Assembly (NCBI RefSeq): GCF_021729845.1
Contig: NZ_CP063398.1
Coordinates: 310,001 to 374,000, forward strand
Source: Rhizobium sp. SL42
GTDB lineage: Bacteria > Pseudomonadota > Alphaproteobacteria > Rhizobiales > Rhizobiaceae
Length of the DNA stretch: 64,000 nt
Direction: 5' to 3'
The notes under the pieces were generated by a model that was not told where the DNA came from, ran no database searches, and saw nothing but the letters and a program-made list of their open reading frames with translations. Positions 34,233 through 44,616 of this stretch are shown here, piece after piece (within the stretch, counting starts at the first letter, position 1; each line of letters begins with the position of its first letter). A program made the translations under genes and the position numbers.

Positions 34233-37177
34233 CACCCCTCCTCGGTTCGGTTGGTCTCGATCGCGCGGAGCCGGTTGATACGAATGGATTGGTGCGCCAA
34301 CGCGACAAGGATCAACACGGTCGATCCCACCACCAGCATGAAAACCCCGAGATCGAACAGCAAAGCGGACGCTGCCGGAACCTTGCCGACCAGCGGGACT
34401 TCGATGTAGCGAAAATGCGAGGTCAGGAACGGATAGCCCAGCACCCAGGCACCGATGCCTGTCGTGACCGCAGTGAGCAAACCAGCACCCATCCAGCGCA
34501 AAGGCAGGATTCGGATGCGGTCCTCTGCCCATCGTGTACCACCTGCCAGATATTGCAGAAGGAAGGCAATCGACAGCGTCAGCCCTGCGGAGAAGCCGCC
34601 ACCCGGCAGATCGTGGCCGCGCATGAACAGGTATACCGAGAAGGTTATGATGACCGGGAACAGCCACTGCATGATGACCGACGGCACCAGCAGATAATCG
34701 CGCACCGTATCTCCGGCCGAACGCTCGGGGCGCTCTTCGTCAAAACGGTTCTGGATCCGCTGCTGTTCCGGCATTTCAAAGCTGTCTTCAGCCGGGCGGA
34801 AGCGGCGCAGCAATGCATAGACGGTGAGCGCCACAACGCCGAGAACAGCGATCTCGCCCATCGTGTCAAAACCTCGGAAGTCGACTAGGATGACATTGAC
34901 GACATTACGTCCGCCGCCCTGCGCATAGGCATTTTCGAGGAAATAGTTGGCGATCGCGTCCGGCACCGGCATGGTCATTACCGCGTACGCGACAAACGAC
35001 ATCCCGACACCGCAAATCACGGCCAGCATCAGGTCCCGGAAACGCCGGAACCGGCCACGAAGCGTGATCTGATCGTCGACGTTCACGGTCCGCTTCGGCA
35101 GCCACCGCAACCCGAGGAGAATGAGTACCGTCGTCACCACTTCGACCAGCAACTGGGTGATGGCCAGATCCGGCGCCGATAGCCAGACGAATGTAATACA
35201 GACGATCAATCCGACGCCACCGAGCATGATCAGGGCTGCCAACCGGTGGTATTTGGCGAGCATGGCCGTGCCGATTGCAAGGCAGATGCCGAGCAGCCAG
35301 ATGGCGGCGAAGGCCGGGTCTATGCCGGTAAAGGCAATGTCGCGGATTTCGAAACGCGCAAGATAGAGCGGCAAGAGTGCTGCCAGGAAACCAACCGCCA
35401 CCAGCCATCGCAATTGCGGCTGGAGATTGCGTGTTCCAAACCGCCGCTCGGCCAGTCTTGCCCAACGCCAGGAGACGTCGACTAGGACGCGTTCGAAAAT
35501 GCGCTGACCTTTCAGATTGCGCAGGATCGGCGGGCCGTCATCGCATGACGCCAGATATTTGCGCAGGACGACATAAAGAATGCCCCCACCCACGATCGCG
35601 ACAATGCTCATCAGCAGCGGCAGGTTGAACCCGTGCCAGATGGACAGACTGTATTCCGGCATCTCGCTTCCCAGCACACTGGTGGCGGCGACATGCAGAA
35701 ACGGGCCGATCGATATGGCTGGAATGATGCCGACTACCAGACAGGCAATGACCAGGATCTCGATCGGGAGGCGCATCGAATGCGGCGGCTCGTGCGGCTT
35801 GGGCTTGGGCAGGTCAGTGGGTGCCGGCCCGAAAAATACCGTATGAATGAGACGCAGCGCATAGACGACACTGAACGCTCCGGCGAGCGTCGCCACGTAG
35901 GGGAGCGCCCGATCAAGGATTGAATCGGCATGGGTCTCGACGGCTTCGGCGAAGAACATTTCCTTCGACAGGAAGCCGTTCAGCAAAGGAACGCCGGCCA
36001 TGGCCGCACTGGCGACCATGGCAAGCGTCGCGGTAATCGGTAAGAAGCGAAACAGACCGCTCAATCGCCGGAGGTCACGTGTGCCCGTTTCATGATCGAT
36101 GATGCCGGCCGCCATGAACAGGGACGCCTTGAAGGTTGCGTGGTTGAGCATGTGGAAGATCGCAGCGACCGTTGCCAGCGGGCTGCCCAGGCTGAGCAGT
36201 GTCGTGATCAGCCCGAGGTGACTGATGGTAGAATAGGCCAGCAGCCCCTTCAGGTCCTGCTGGAACATAGCGAAATAGGCGCCCAGCAGCAGCGTCAGGA
36301 TACCGGCCAGACCAACGAGCCAAAACCATTCATAGGTTCCCGACAGCACAGGCCATAGACGCACCAGCAGGAAGACCCCTGCCTTGACCATGGTTGCCGA
36401 ATGCAGAAGCGCGGAGACAGGCGTCGGCGCCGACATCGCATTGGGCAGCCAGAAGTGGAACGGAAACTGCGCGCTTTTGGTAAAGGCTCCGAGCAGGATG
36501 AAGACCAGCGTCGGCAGGTAGAGCGGGTGGTTCCGGATCAGATCGCCAGAGGCGAGGATCTTGTCGAGATCATAGCTGCCGACGATATTGCCGAGCAGAA
36601 GCAGGCCGATCAGCAGGCTGAAGCCGCCGATGCCGGTAACGGTCAGCGCCATACGCGCACCGTCGCGGGCCGCGGCATTGTGATGCCAGAAACTGATCAG
36701 CATGAAGGAGAAAATACTGGTGAGTTCCCAGAACACCGAGAGCAGGATGACATTTCCCGACAGGACTATGCCGAGCATTGCCCCCATGAACGCCATCAGG
36801 AATGAGAAGAAGCGGGCGACCGAATCGTCTTTGCCCATGTAATAGCGGGCATAGAGCACGACGAGGAAGCCGATGACTGCGATCAGCATGGTGAAGATCC
36901 ATGCGAAGCCATCCATACGGAGGCTGAAGTTTAGCCCCAACTGCGGAACCCATTCGAGCGAATAGCGTACAGCCTGCCCGTCGGAAACCAGCGGATAGAA
37001 GCCTGCGGTCAGAAGAATTGCCATAAGCGTGACCGCGCCACCGACGGCGACCGGAAGATCACGAGATTTGTTGTTCAGCAGAAAGACGCAGATCACGCTG
37101 CCGATGAATGGCAGGGCGAGCAGGACAGTCAGAAAATATGGCTCGAACGTTATCCCAAGACCTGAAGACCTTCCCAA
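34232..37177 (-). CDS. phaAB: Fused cation/H+ antiporter subunits A and B (PhaAB/MrpAB), NuoL-like
   Basis: A 981-aa first subunit in which the NuoL-like MrpA part (about residues 1-800) continues into an MnhB domain (VIMQWLFPVIITFSVYLFMRGHDLPGGGFSAGL...), the fused form known in rhizobial pha operons. Functional residues are seen in LSVFWELTSIFSFMLISFWHH and KSAQFPFHFWLPNAMSAPTPVSALLHSATMVKAG. The product works with PhaC-G as a K+ or Na+/H+ antiporter needed for alkaline or salt tolerance and, in Sinorhizobium, for nodule invasion. The start is uncertain: the first codon offered is a TTG at 37177 with no ribosome-binding site, and no ATG lies nearby. Confidence 0.92.
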   Translation of the reverse strand: MGRSSGLGITFEPYFLTVLLALPFIGSVICVFLLNNKSRDLPVAVGGAVTLMAILLTAGFYPLVSDGQAVRYSLEWVPQLGLNFSLRMDGFAWIFTMLIAVIGFLVVLYARYYMGKDDSVARFFSFLMAFMGAMLGIVLSGNVILLSVFWELTSIFSFMLISFWHHNAAARDGARMALTVTGIGGFSLLIGLLLLGNIVGSYDLDKILASGDLIRNHPLYLPTLVFILLGAFTKSAQFPFHFWLPNAMSAPTPVSALLHSATMVKAGVFLLVRLWPVLSGTYEWFWLVGLAGILTLLLGAYFAMFQQDLKGLLAYSTISHLGLITTLLSLGSPLATVAAIFHMLNHATFKASLFMAAGIIDHETGTRDLRRLSGLFRFLPITATLAMVASAAMAGVPLLNGFLSKEMFFAEAVETHADSILDRALPYVATLAGAFSVVYALRLIHTVFFGPAPTDLPKPKPHEPPHSMRLPIEILVIACLVVGIIPAISIGPFLHVAATSVLGSEMPEYSLSIWHGFNLPLLMSIVAIVGGGILYVVLRKYLASCDDGPPILRNLKGQRIFERVLVDVSWRWARLAERRFGTRNLQPQLRWLVAVGFLAALLPLYLARFEIRDIAFTGIDPAFAAIWLLGICLAIGTAMLAKYHRLAALIMLGGVGLIVCITFVWLSAPDLAITQLLVEVVTTVLILLGLRWLPKRTVNVDDQITLRGRFRRFRDLMLAVICGVGMSFVAYAVMTMPVPDAIANYFLENAYAQGGGRNVVNVILVDFRGFDTMGEIAVLGVVALTVYALLRRFRPAEDSFEMPEQQRIQNRFDEERPERSAGDTVRDYLLVPSVIMQWLFPVIITFSVYLFMRGHDLPGGGFSAGLTLSIAFLLQYLAGGTRWAEDRIRILPLRWMGAGLLTAVTTGIGAWVLGYPFLTSHFRYIEVPLVGKVPAASALLFDLGVFMLVVGSTVLILVALAHQSIRINRLRAIETNRTEEG

Positions 37178-37258
37178 TGATTGACAGCGCCAAAACCGCC
37201 AAGCGGGTCAGCAGCCGCCACACCGCGCATCTGGATATTTGCGGAAAACCACTTATTA

Positions 37259-37274
37259 TGGTGTATAGTGACCA
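37259..37274. promoter_or_regulatory. Candidate promoter and operator of the XRE gene
   Basis: TGGT and ACCA (37259-37262 and 37271-37274) flank a TATAGT that could be a -10 element for the XRE gene. The TTGCGG about 19 nt before it is a poor -35. Short inverted repeats over the -10 are usual for autorepressed XRE genes. Weak evidence. Confidence 0.3.
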
Positions 37275-37308
37275 ATATGGGTAACTTATCGCAGTGGGTC
37301 AACCCGAA

Positions 37309-37566
37309 ATGACGAAAACACTGACACCCGCCCTCTGTCGAGCGGCACGCGGCTTTCTCGACTGGACACAGGCCGATCTAGCGGAGCGATCTGGCGTTTC
37401 ACGCAGCACTGTCCGCGACTATGAAGGCAACCGGCACGACGTACACCGCGCAACGGAAGCGCAGCTTTGCCTGGCCTTCGAGAGGAGCGGCATTCGCTTT
37501 ATCGCGTGCGACGGAGACCATGTCGGTCTATCCGGCCTCGATCAGCCCAATGCACCGCAAACCTGA
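37309..37566 (+). CDS. Small XRE-family helix-turn-helix protein
   Basis: An 85-aa DNA-binding protein. The HTH is clear: TPALCRAARGFLDWTQADLAERSGVSRSTVRDYE, followed by LCLAFERSGIRFIACDGDHVGLSG. This matches the common alphaproteobacterial type of single-domain XRE regulators whose C-terminal end reads GVEFI...G-GVRL. The ATG at 37309 is preferred to a GTG at 37294; neither has a good ribosome-binding site. It is divergent from phaAB. No partner toxin is seen next to it. Confidence 0.75.
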   Translation: MTKTLTPALCRAARGFLDWTQADLAERSGVSRSTVRDYEGNRHDVHRATEAQLCLAFERSGIRFIACDGDHVGLSGLDQPNAPQT

Positions 37567-37753
37567 ATTTCCTGGAACGCAGGGCATGTTGTCATGCTTA
37601 TCCGATGTTTGAATTTATTGATGTTCGAACTGGACCCAATCACGCTATGCTTTGACAAGGGAATCGTCGATCTGAGGTCAAATCACCCGATGCAATGACG
37701 CAGGAATACGTATCTGCCGTGCGACAAAGCATAAAGTACCAAAGGACATGAGA

Positions 37754-37987
37754 ATGGCACAGACGCCCCGCAGACCCGTTAACCCGAAAGACGCGGCCGA
37801 AGCGCTGTTCAGGCCTGTCAAGAAACCAGCCACACCCGCGATCGAGCGAGCAGCCCTTCCCAACACCAAGGAGTTGGTCTCGATCAAGATCGACAGCGAC
37901 ATCATTGCCCATTTCCAGGCAGACGGCCCCGGTTGGCAGGAGCGGATCAACGCAACATTGCGCAGCGCGATCGACCAAGCGCCCTGA
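37754..37987 (+). CDS. BrnA-like antitoxin (DUF4415 type), without BrnT
   Basis: A 77-aa protein. Its C-terminal half (LVSIKIDSDIIAHFQADGPGWQERINATLRSAI) matches the ribbon-helix-helix pattern of BrnA/DUF4415 antitoxins, and the N-terminal half is basic and proline-rich. AAAGGA lies 7 nt before the ATG at 37754, which makes it a better start than the ATG two codons earlier. No BrnT-type toxin frame is found on either side: upstream are 187 nt without a gene and downstream is the converging DeoR gene. It may be an orphan or act as a repressor elsewhere. Confidence 0.7.
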   Translation: MAQTPRRPVNPKDAAEALFRPVKKPATPAIERAALPNTKELVSIKIDSDIIAHFQADGPGWQERINATLRSAIDQAP

Positions 37988-38029
37988 CCAAGCGCGGAAC
38001 GGCCGATCGCCATTTTCAGACGCATCGGC

Positions 38030-38839
38030 TCAGTGCGCGATCAGCACCTGGATGCCACGCTTTTCGAACTCCTTTGCATCACGATCGGAAATACCGTCGT
38101 CCGTGATGAAGGAGTGGATGACATCGAGCGAGCCGAGACGGGTGAAGGAGGATTTGTTGATCTTGGTCGAATCCGCCACGAGATAGACATGGGCGGCGGC
38201 CTTGATCATCGCCTCCTTCAGCTGCAGATCAGCAAAGCTCGGATAGGTCAGGCCCGTATCCAGCGCGACGCCGGCTGTCGCCAAGAAGAGCTTTCCGGCG
38301 AAGATATTGCGGAAATACTCGACAGACTTGTCACCTGAAAGCGACAGGGTGGGCGACTTGAACTGACCGCCCGGCATATGCACGGCAAATGTCGGAACAG
38401 CACCGAGAATGATCGCGATATTGAGCGCATTGGTAATCAGCGTCAGATCGCGCCGGCTGGTCAGTCGCATGGCAATTTCGGTCGTCGTCGTGCCCGCGTC
38501 GAGGATCAGGGTTTCACCATCCTTGACCAGTCCGGCAGCAAGAGCGCCTATTCGGCGCTTCTTGTCCATGTTCTCCTGATGATGCAGCGTCATCGTGCCA
38601 GTCTGGATCGGCACTGTGTTGAGGAAGGCACCACCGTGCTCGCGGGTGATGAACCCCTCGTTCTCCAGCCTCTCGAGATCCTGGCGAATTGTGGCTTCGG
38701 ACACGTGGAAAGCGGCGGCCAGTTCCCGGACACGCGCAGAGCCTTCCTCCTGCAGCCATTCCAAAATGCGCCGCCGCCTTGGCTCGGACAGAAGCCCGAT
38801 CATGGTTTCGGAGTTGTCCTGCTCTGTCTTCGCATCCAT
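38030..38839 (-). CDS. DeoR-family transcriptional regulator
   Basis: A 269-aa regulator with an N-terminal winged helix (RRRRILEWLQEEGSARVRELAAAFHVSEATIRQDLERLENEGFITREHGGAF) and a DeoR sugar-phosphate sensor domain (DAGTTTTEIAMRL, ITNALNIA, LVADSTKINKSSFTRLGSL). The ATG at 38839 is chosen over a TTG at 38869. It follows the permease gene of the sugar importer and should control the whole apiose-type locus. A CAAACGAAA element just upstream (38871-38879) is repeated in the apsI promoter region. Confidence 0.85.
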   Translation of the reverse strand: MDAKTEQDNSETMIGLLSEPRRRRILEWLQEEGSARVRELAAAFHVSEATIRQDLERLENEGFITREHGGAFLNTVPIQTGTMTLHHQENMDKKRRIGALAAGLVKDGETLILDAGTTTTEIAMRLTSRRDLTLITNALNIAIILGAVPTFAVHMPGGQFKSPTLSLSGDKSVEYFRNIFAGKLFLATAGVALDTGLTYPSFADLQLKEAMIKAAAHVYLVADSTKINKSSFTRLGSLDVIHSFITDDGISDRDAKEFEKRGIQVLIAH

Positions 38840-38870
38840 GGCGATCTGCCCAAACCTAAAAATTCGCAAT

Positions 38871-38879
38871 CAAACGAAA
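38871..38879 (+). promoter_or_regulatory. Candidate DeoR operator half-site upstream of deoR gene
   Basis: CAAACGAAA here is identical to the 9-mer at 43416-43424 in the transporter/apsI divergent region. GlpR/DeoR-type proteins favour T/A-rich sites containing TTTCG or CGAAA. This suggests autoregulation by the adjacent regulator. Confidence 0.4.
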
Positions 38880-38934
38880 GCGCGTCATCCCGAATAACCC
38901 AGGATATACAGCAACCGACGCCGATTTGAAATCC

Positions 38935-40002
38935 TCACGCGGCCTGCTGCTGCAATATCACCCGGGCCTGCAGCTTCTGCTGGATCTGATCGACCACAAC
39001 TGCCGCAATAATGACCAGCCCCTTGATGACCGTCTGCCAGAAGGACGATACACCCATCATGATCAGGCCGTCTGCGAGAATGCCGATGACAAACGCGCCA
39101 ATGATCGTGCCACCGATGCGCCCGCGTCCGCCGGACATGGAGGTACCTCCGAGAACGGCCGCCGCAATGGCATTCAACTCGAAGGTTTCGCCGGTTGCCG
39201 GATGGCTTGCCTGCAGCTGCGATGAGATGATCAGACCGACAAGCGCCGCGCAGAGACCGGAAAACATATAGACGAACAGCTTGGTCCGATCGACATTGAC
39301 GCCGGAAAGGCCCGCTCCGCGCTCATTGCCGCCGACGGCATAGATGTGCCGACCGAGCGGCGTGCGCGTGGCCAGATAGCCTGCCGCGAGCGCAACCACC
39401 ACCATGATCCATATGGACAGCGGAAAACCGAAAAAGCTGCCGGATCCAATCAGCTTGAACGTATCCGAACCATAGGCCGGATTGCCGGCGAGATTGGGAA
39501 AGGTCCGGCCATCGGAAAACAGCAGGGCTGCCCCACGCGCCACATACAGGACGCCAAGCGTTGCAATGAACGGCGCGACATTGAGCTTGGTGATCAGCAG
39601 TCCATTGATCAGGCCGATAAACACACCGACCACCAGCACCAGAAAGCAGATCTCGAGCGTGTTGAACTGGATGGTCCAGCCGATGCCGAGATCGATCCCA
39701 TAGAGCACGAGATAGCCGGCGACCATGGCGCAGAGACCGACGATCGATCCGACCGACAGGTCGATGCCGCCGGCGATGATGACAAAGGTCATGCCGATCG
39801 CCAACAGCGCATTCAGCGCCACATGCTTTGAGATGATCAGCATGTTGGCATAGGACAGGAAATTCGGTGCGGCAAAGGCGAAGAAGGCAAATACGAGAAT
39901 AAGCGCAACGAAGGTGCGCATACGCAGGAGCAGCAGAACCGCCGAGCTGCCGGATGCCTTGGATTCCGCATTCGCGGCGTTTGCAGTATTGATGATGCTC
40001 AT
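38935..40002 (-). CDS. Sugar ABC transporter permease (RbsC family)
   Basis: A 355-aa membrane subunit of a CUT2 importer with 8-10 helices. It has the RbsC motif GGIDLSVGSIVGLCAMVAGYLV and the C-terminal NAIAAAVLGGTSMSGGRGRIGGTIIGA. The ATG overlaps the ATPase stop by 4 nt. The predicted substrate from the linked enzymes is D-apiose or a close branched or free pentose. Confidence 0.9.
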   Translation of the reverse strand: MSIINTANAANAESKASGSSAVLLLLRMRTFVALILVFAFFAFAAPNFLSYANMLIISKHVALNALLAIGMTFVIIAGGIDLSVGSIVGLCAMVAGYLVLYGIDLGIGWTIQFNTLEICFLVLVVGVFIGLINGLLITKLNVAPFIATLGVLYVARGAALLFSDGRTFPNLAGNPAYGSDTFKLIGSGSFFGFPLSIWIMVVVALAAGYLATRTPLGRHIYAVGGNERGAGLSGVNVDRTKLFVYMFSGLCAALVGLIISSQLQASHPATGETFELNAIAAAVLGGTSMSGGRGRIGGTIIGAFVIGILADGLIMMGVSSFWQTVIKGLVIIAAVVVDQIQQKLQARVILQQQAA

Positions 40003-41528
40003 GGTGTTTCGACCCTGCTCAAATTGGGCGTTGCGGCGGAAATAACGGCCGCCGCGTCGGCGCCGGCGGGGAAATCCCCAGTCAGCTTGCCATTCGCCAT
40101 GACGAGAATGCGATCCGAGAGGGCGAGAACCTCATCGAGATCGGATGTTACAAAAAGAATGCCGAGGCCTTCGGATGCCAGCCGGCGCATTGTGCGAAAA
40201 ATCTCGGCCTTGGCACCGATATCGATGCCGCGCGACGGCTCATCCATCAAGAGGATACGCGGTTTGGTCATCAGCGCCTTGCCGATCACCACCTTCTGCT
40301 GGTTGCCGCCTGACAGACTGGAAACCGGGTGCTCGAGGCTTGCGATCTTGATCGCCATTCGCTTGACGAATTCCGTTGCCTTGGCGACCTCGGCCTTTAG
40401 GTCGAGATGAAAGATCCGGGTGAAATCGGGCAGTGACGACAGGGTGAGATTCTCCCGGATGGTCATGATCTGTACCAAACCGTCGCGCTTTCGGTCTTCC
40501 GGGATCAGGGCCAATCCGCGGCTGATCCGGCCGGACACACTTTTTTCGCGCACCGGCTGGCCGGCAATGTAGAGCCGGCCCGTCGATGTCGGATGCTGCG
40601 CCATGATGCATTCCAAAAGCTCGGAACGCCCTGCCCCCATCAATCCGTAAAGCCCGACGATCTCGCCTTCACGAACCGCAAGAGACATATGGTCGACGGC
40701 GTAGCCACCTGCGGGGCTCGCAAGGCAAACATCCTCAACCCGGAACACCTCGTTGCCGAGTGCATGGTCTCCGGTCTTCGGAAACTCCTTCGACGCACTT
40801 CCGATCATGTTGGCGACAATCCAGGGGATATCGACGCCCTGCATGGAACGCGAGCCGGTGATCACACCATCCCGCAGGACGGTAATGTAGTCACCTATGC
40901 GGATCAGTTCTTCCAACCGGTGCGAGATGTAGACGATGCCGACGCCTTGGCGCTTCAGGTCGCCGATGACGCGAAACAGCACATCGACTTCAGCCGCAGA
41001 CAGCGCCGATGTCGGCTCATCGAGTATGAGAATGCGGGCGTTTTCCGCCAGCGCCTTGGCAATCTCAATGATCTGCTGCTGTCCTATGCGCAGATTTCCA
41101 AGCGGCGTTTCCGGGTCGATATCCTGCTCCAGCCGCTTCATCAGAGCTTTTGCCGCTTCCGTCTGGGCGGCACGCTCGATATGAATGCCAGCACGGGTCT
41201 TTTCATGACCGATGAAGATATTCTCCGTCACGGTCAGGTTAGGGAACAGGTTGAGTTCCTGGAACACGATGCCGACACCGTGGCGGGTTGCGTCCGATTT
41301 GTCGGCAAAGACCACCGGCGCACCATCAAGCTCGATCGTGCCACCATTCAGCTGCTCAACGCCGGCGATTATCTTCATCAAGGTCGATTTGCCGGCGCCG
41401 TTTTCACCGACCAGAACGTTGACGGCGCCCATGCGCAGGTCGAAATCGACATTCTTCAGGGCCTGCGTGCCGGGATAAAGCTTGGAACCACCGCGGATCG
41501 ACAGGCCGATGGGATGGGCCGCACTCAT
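39999..41528 (-). CDS. Sugar ABC transporter ATPase (RbsA family, two domains)
   Basis: A 509-aa tandem ATPase typical of CUT2 importers. The first cassette has GENGAGKSTLMKI, LRIGQQQIIEIAKAL and LILDEPTSAL. The second has the degenerate P-loop GLMGAGRSELLE, with LSGGNQQKVVIGKAL and LLMDEPSRGIDIGAK. It overlaps DUF2291 and permease genes by 4 nt each side, so the three are coupled. Confidence 0.92.
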   Translation of the reverse strand: MSAAHPIGLSIRGGSKLYPGTQALKNVDFDLRMGAVNVLVGENGAGKSTLMKIIAGVEQLNGGTIELDGAPVVFADKSDATRHGVGIVFQELNLFPNLTVTENIFIGHEKTRAGIHIERAAQTEAAKALMKRLEQDIDPETPLGNLRIGQQQIIEIAKALAENARILILDEPTSALSAAEVDVLFRVIGDLKRQGVGIVYISHRLEELIRIGDYITVLRDGVITGSRSMQGVDIPWIVANMIGSASKEFPKTGDHALGNEVFRVEDVCLASPAGGYAVDHMSLAVREGEIVGLYGLMGAGRSELLECIMAQHPTSTGRLYIAGQPVREKSVSGRISRGLALIPEDRKRDGLVQIMTIRENLTLSSLPDFTRIFHLDLKAEVAKATEFVKRMAIKIASLEHPVSSLSGGNQQKVVIGKALMTKPRILLMDEPSRGIDIGAKAEIFRTMRRLASEGLGILFVTSDLDEVLALSDRILVMANGKLTGDFPAGADAAAVISAATPNLSRVETP

Positions 41529-42169
41529 GGCGCGACCTCGACAGAAACCGGGGTGACCAAAGGCATCTCGCCGGCGGAGCGTATGGAGAATGCACCGAGG
41601 AAGGTGAGCGTCTTGCCCTTCAGGCCGTCTTTCGGAACCACGATTCCGGAGACCGCCTTGTCGTTCAATGCCCGACCCAGCTTGGCGAACTCGATCTGAT
41701 CACGGAACGTGGAAAAATCATAAATCGCAATTGTATCTCGGATCGCACTGCCCTTGACCACCGGGCCAAGCTGCAGGTTCGCGTCCCCCTTGCCGTCCCG
41801 ATCAAAATCCAGATGCGCCACGGCTGCCTTGGAAGACAGATCAGCGTCGGACACCGACGCTGTTCCCTTGACGGCAAAATTCCAGCCACCTCCCGCGCCG
41901 CCGACGCGCACGCCATAGGCTTTGCCGGCATCGTCGAGATTGGCCTTGATCGCCGCGAGCAGAACCGGCATGTCGACGGCCTTCTCCCTCAGCATCGGCA
42001 CAAGCTTGCTGTCATAGGTCGACGAGACCAAGGACGCGATGCGCTCCTGATCACCACCCGGCCCGTTCGCGGCAGCATCTTTGCCGGCCTCTTCCGTCTT
42101 CACCAGTTTGCAGCCGGAAAGGCACAACGCTGCGAGCATGCCTGCAGCAAGGATCATTTTCATGTTCAT
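41525..42169 (-). CDS. DUF2291 lipoprotein linked to the sugar importer
   Basis: A 214-aa protein with a lipoprotein signal (AALCLSGCKLV; lipobox LSGC) and the DUF2291 body (IRDTIAIYDFSTFRDQIEFAKLGRALNDKAV). DUF2291 proteins accompany RbsABC-type importers in rhizobia and related bacteria. Their role is unknown; accessory binding or periplasmic tethering is a guess. The ATG at 42169 is preferred; an ATG two codons later is possible. It lies between the receptor and ATPase genes. Confidence 0.8.
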   Translation of the reverse strand: MNMKMILAAGMLAALCLSGCKLVKTEEAGKDAAANGPGGDQERIASLVSSTYDSKLVPMLREKAVDMPVLLAAIKANLDDAGKAYGVRVGGAGGGWNFAVKGTASVSDADLSSKAAVAHLDFDRDGKGDANLQLGPVVKGSAIRDTIAIYDFSTFRDQIEFAKLGRALNDKAVSGIVVPKDGLKGKTLTFLGAFSIRSAGEMPLVTPVSVEVAP

Positions 42170-42240
42170 GAGACAACCGAATTCGTTCGCATCAACTAAT
42201 CCTCCCAAGGGAATGCCCCTTGGGAGGTGTTTGGCTGGAC

Positions 42241-43596
<1,356 letters not shown>

Positions 43597-44577
43597 ATGA
43601 GCAACCAGCGTTTTGGTGCCGGCATCTGGCACTTTGCCACCTATCTCGATCGTTATGCCACCGATGGCTATGGCACACCGCGCACAATCATCAATGCGAT
43701 CGACCTGGCCGGCCAGGTCGCGGATCTTTCCGTGGTGGATATCAACTATCCCTTCTTTGGTGGCGATTTCAGCAATGCGCAGGTCAAGCAGGCGCTCGAC
43801 CGCAACAAGCTTGGCGTGATCGGCATCACCCCGGAAATCTACACCCGCGAATTCGTCAAGGGTTCGTTTACCAATCCGGACGCAGGTGTTCGCCGTCGTG
43901 CCCATGAGCTTGTTACCGAAGCCTGTGACCAGGTCCGATATTTCGGCGCCGACTATGTCAAACTCTGGCCCGGCCAGGATGGCTGGGACTATCCCTTCCA
44001 GGTCGACTACGGAACCCTGTGGCAGAACTCGCTTGACGGCGTCGGTCAACTCGCCAGCGAAAACCCGGACCTGAAATTCGTCATCGAGTACAAGCCGCGC
44101 GAACCGCGTGTGCGCATGAGTTTCGGCTCCGTTGCCCGGACCCTGCTCGGAATCGAGAAGATCGGCCTGCCGAATGTCGGCATCCTTCTCGACTTCGGCC
44201 ATGCCATCATGGGCGGAGAATCGGCCGCCGACAGCGCTCAGCTGGCCATCGACTACGGCCGCCTGTTCGGCATGGACGTCAATGATAACTACCGTTCCTG
44301 GGATGATGACCTCGTCGCCGGCAGCCTGCACCCGATTGAACTCTTCGAGTTCTTCTATGTGCTGCGCAAGAACAAGTGGGAAGGCGTCTGGCAGCTCGAC
44401 CAGTTTCCCTTCCGCGAAGACAGCGTTGCAACCGCCAATCATGCGATCGACTTCCTCAAGGCCGCGTCGAAAGGCCTCGACGCGCTCGACGTCGATGCGC
44501 TGAAGGAGGCACAGAGCCGCCATGACGCGATCGGTGCGTTGAAAATCGCCCAGAAAGCGCTGTTCGGCGCCATGTAG
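43597..44577 (+). CDS. apsI: D-apiose isomerase (xylose isomerase-like TIM barrel)
   Basis: A 326-aa TIM-barrel isomerase that I recognise as closely related to rhizobial ApsI, which converts D-apiose to D-apulose. Segments that support this are GFGAGIWHFA-type start, IGITPEIYTREFVKG, YVKLWPGQDGWDYPFQV, FVIEYKPREPRVRMSF, ILLDFGHAIMGGES, MDVNDNYRSWDDDL and WQLDQFPFRE. They provide the E, D, H and D metal ligands expected. GGAGG lies 6 nt before the ATG at 43597; a longer frame from 43399 has no such site. It leads the operon apsI-aptA-aptB-aplK. Confidence 0.78.
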   Translation: MSNQRFGAGIWHFATYLDRYATDGYGTPRTIINAIDLAGQVADLSVVDINYPFFGGDFSNAQVKQALDRNKLGVIGITPEIYTREFVKGSFTNPDAGVRRRAHELVTEACDQVRYFGADYVKLWPGQDGWDYPFQVDYGTLWQNSLDGVGQLASENPDLKFVIEYKPREPRVRMSFGSVARTLLGIEKIGLPNVGILLDFGHAIMGGESAADSAQLAIDYGRLFGMDVNDNYRSWDDDLVAGSLHPIELFEFFYVLRKNKWEGVWQLDQFPFREDSVATANHAIDFLKAASKGLDALDVDALKEAQSRHDAIGALKIAQKALFGAM

Positions 44578-44616
44578 GCGCCGACGGAGGCAGGCAGAAT
44601 TGGGACTGAAAGGCTT

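Noticed and set aside
37567..37753. A BrnT-like toxin frame upstream of the BrnA-like gene
   Set aside because: No frame of 80-100 codons with toxin-like sequence was found there on either strand.
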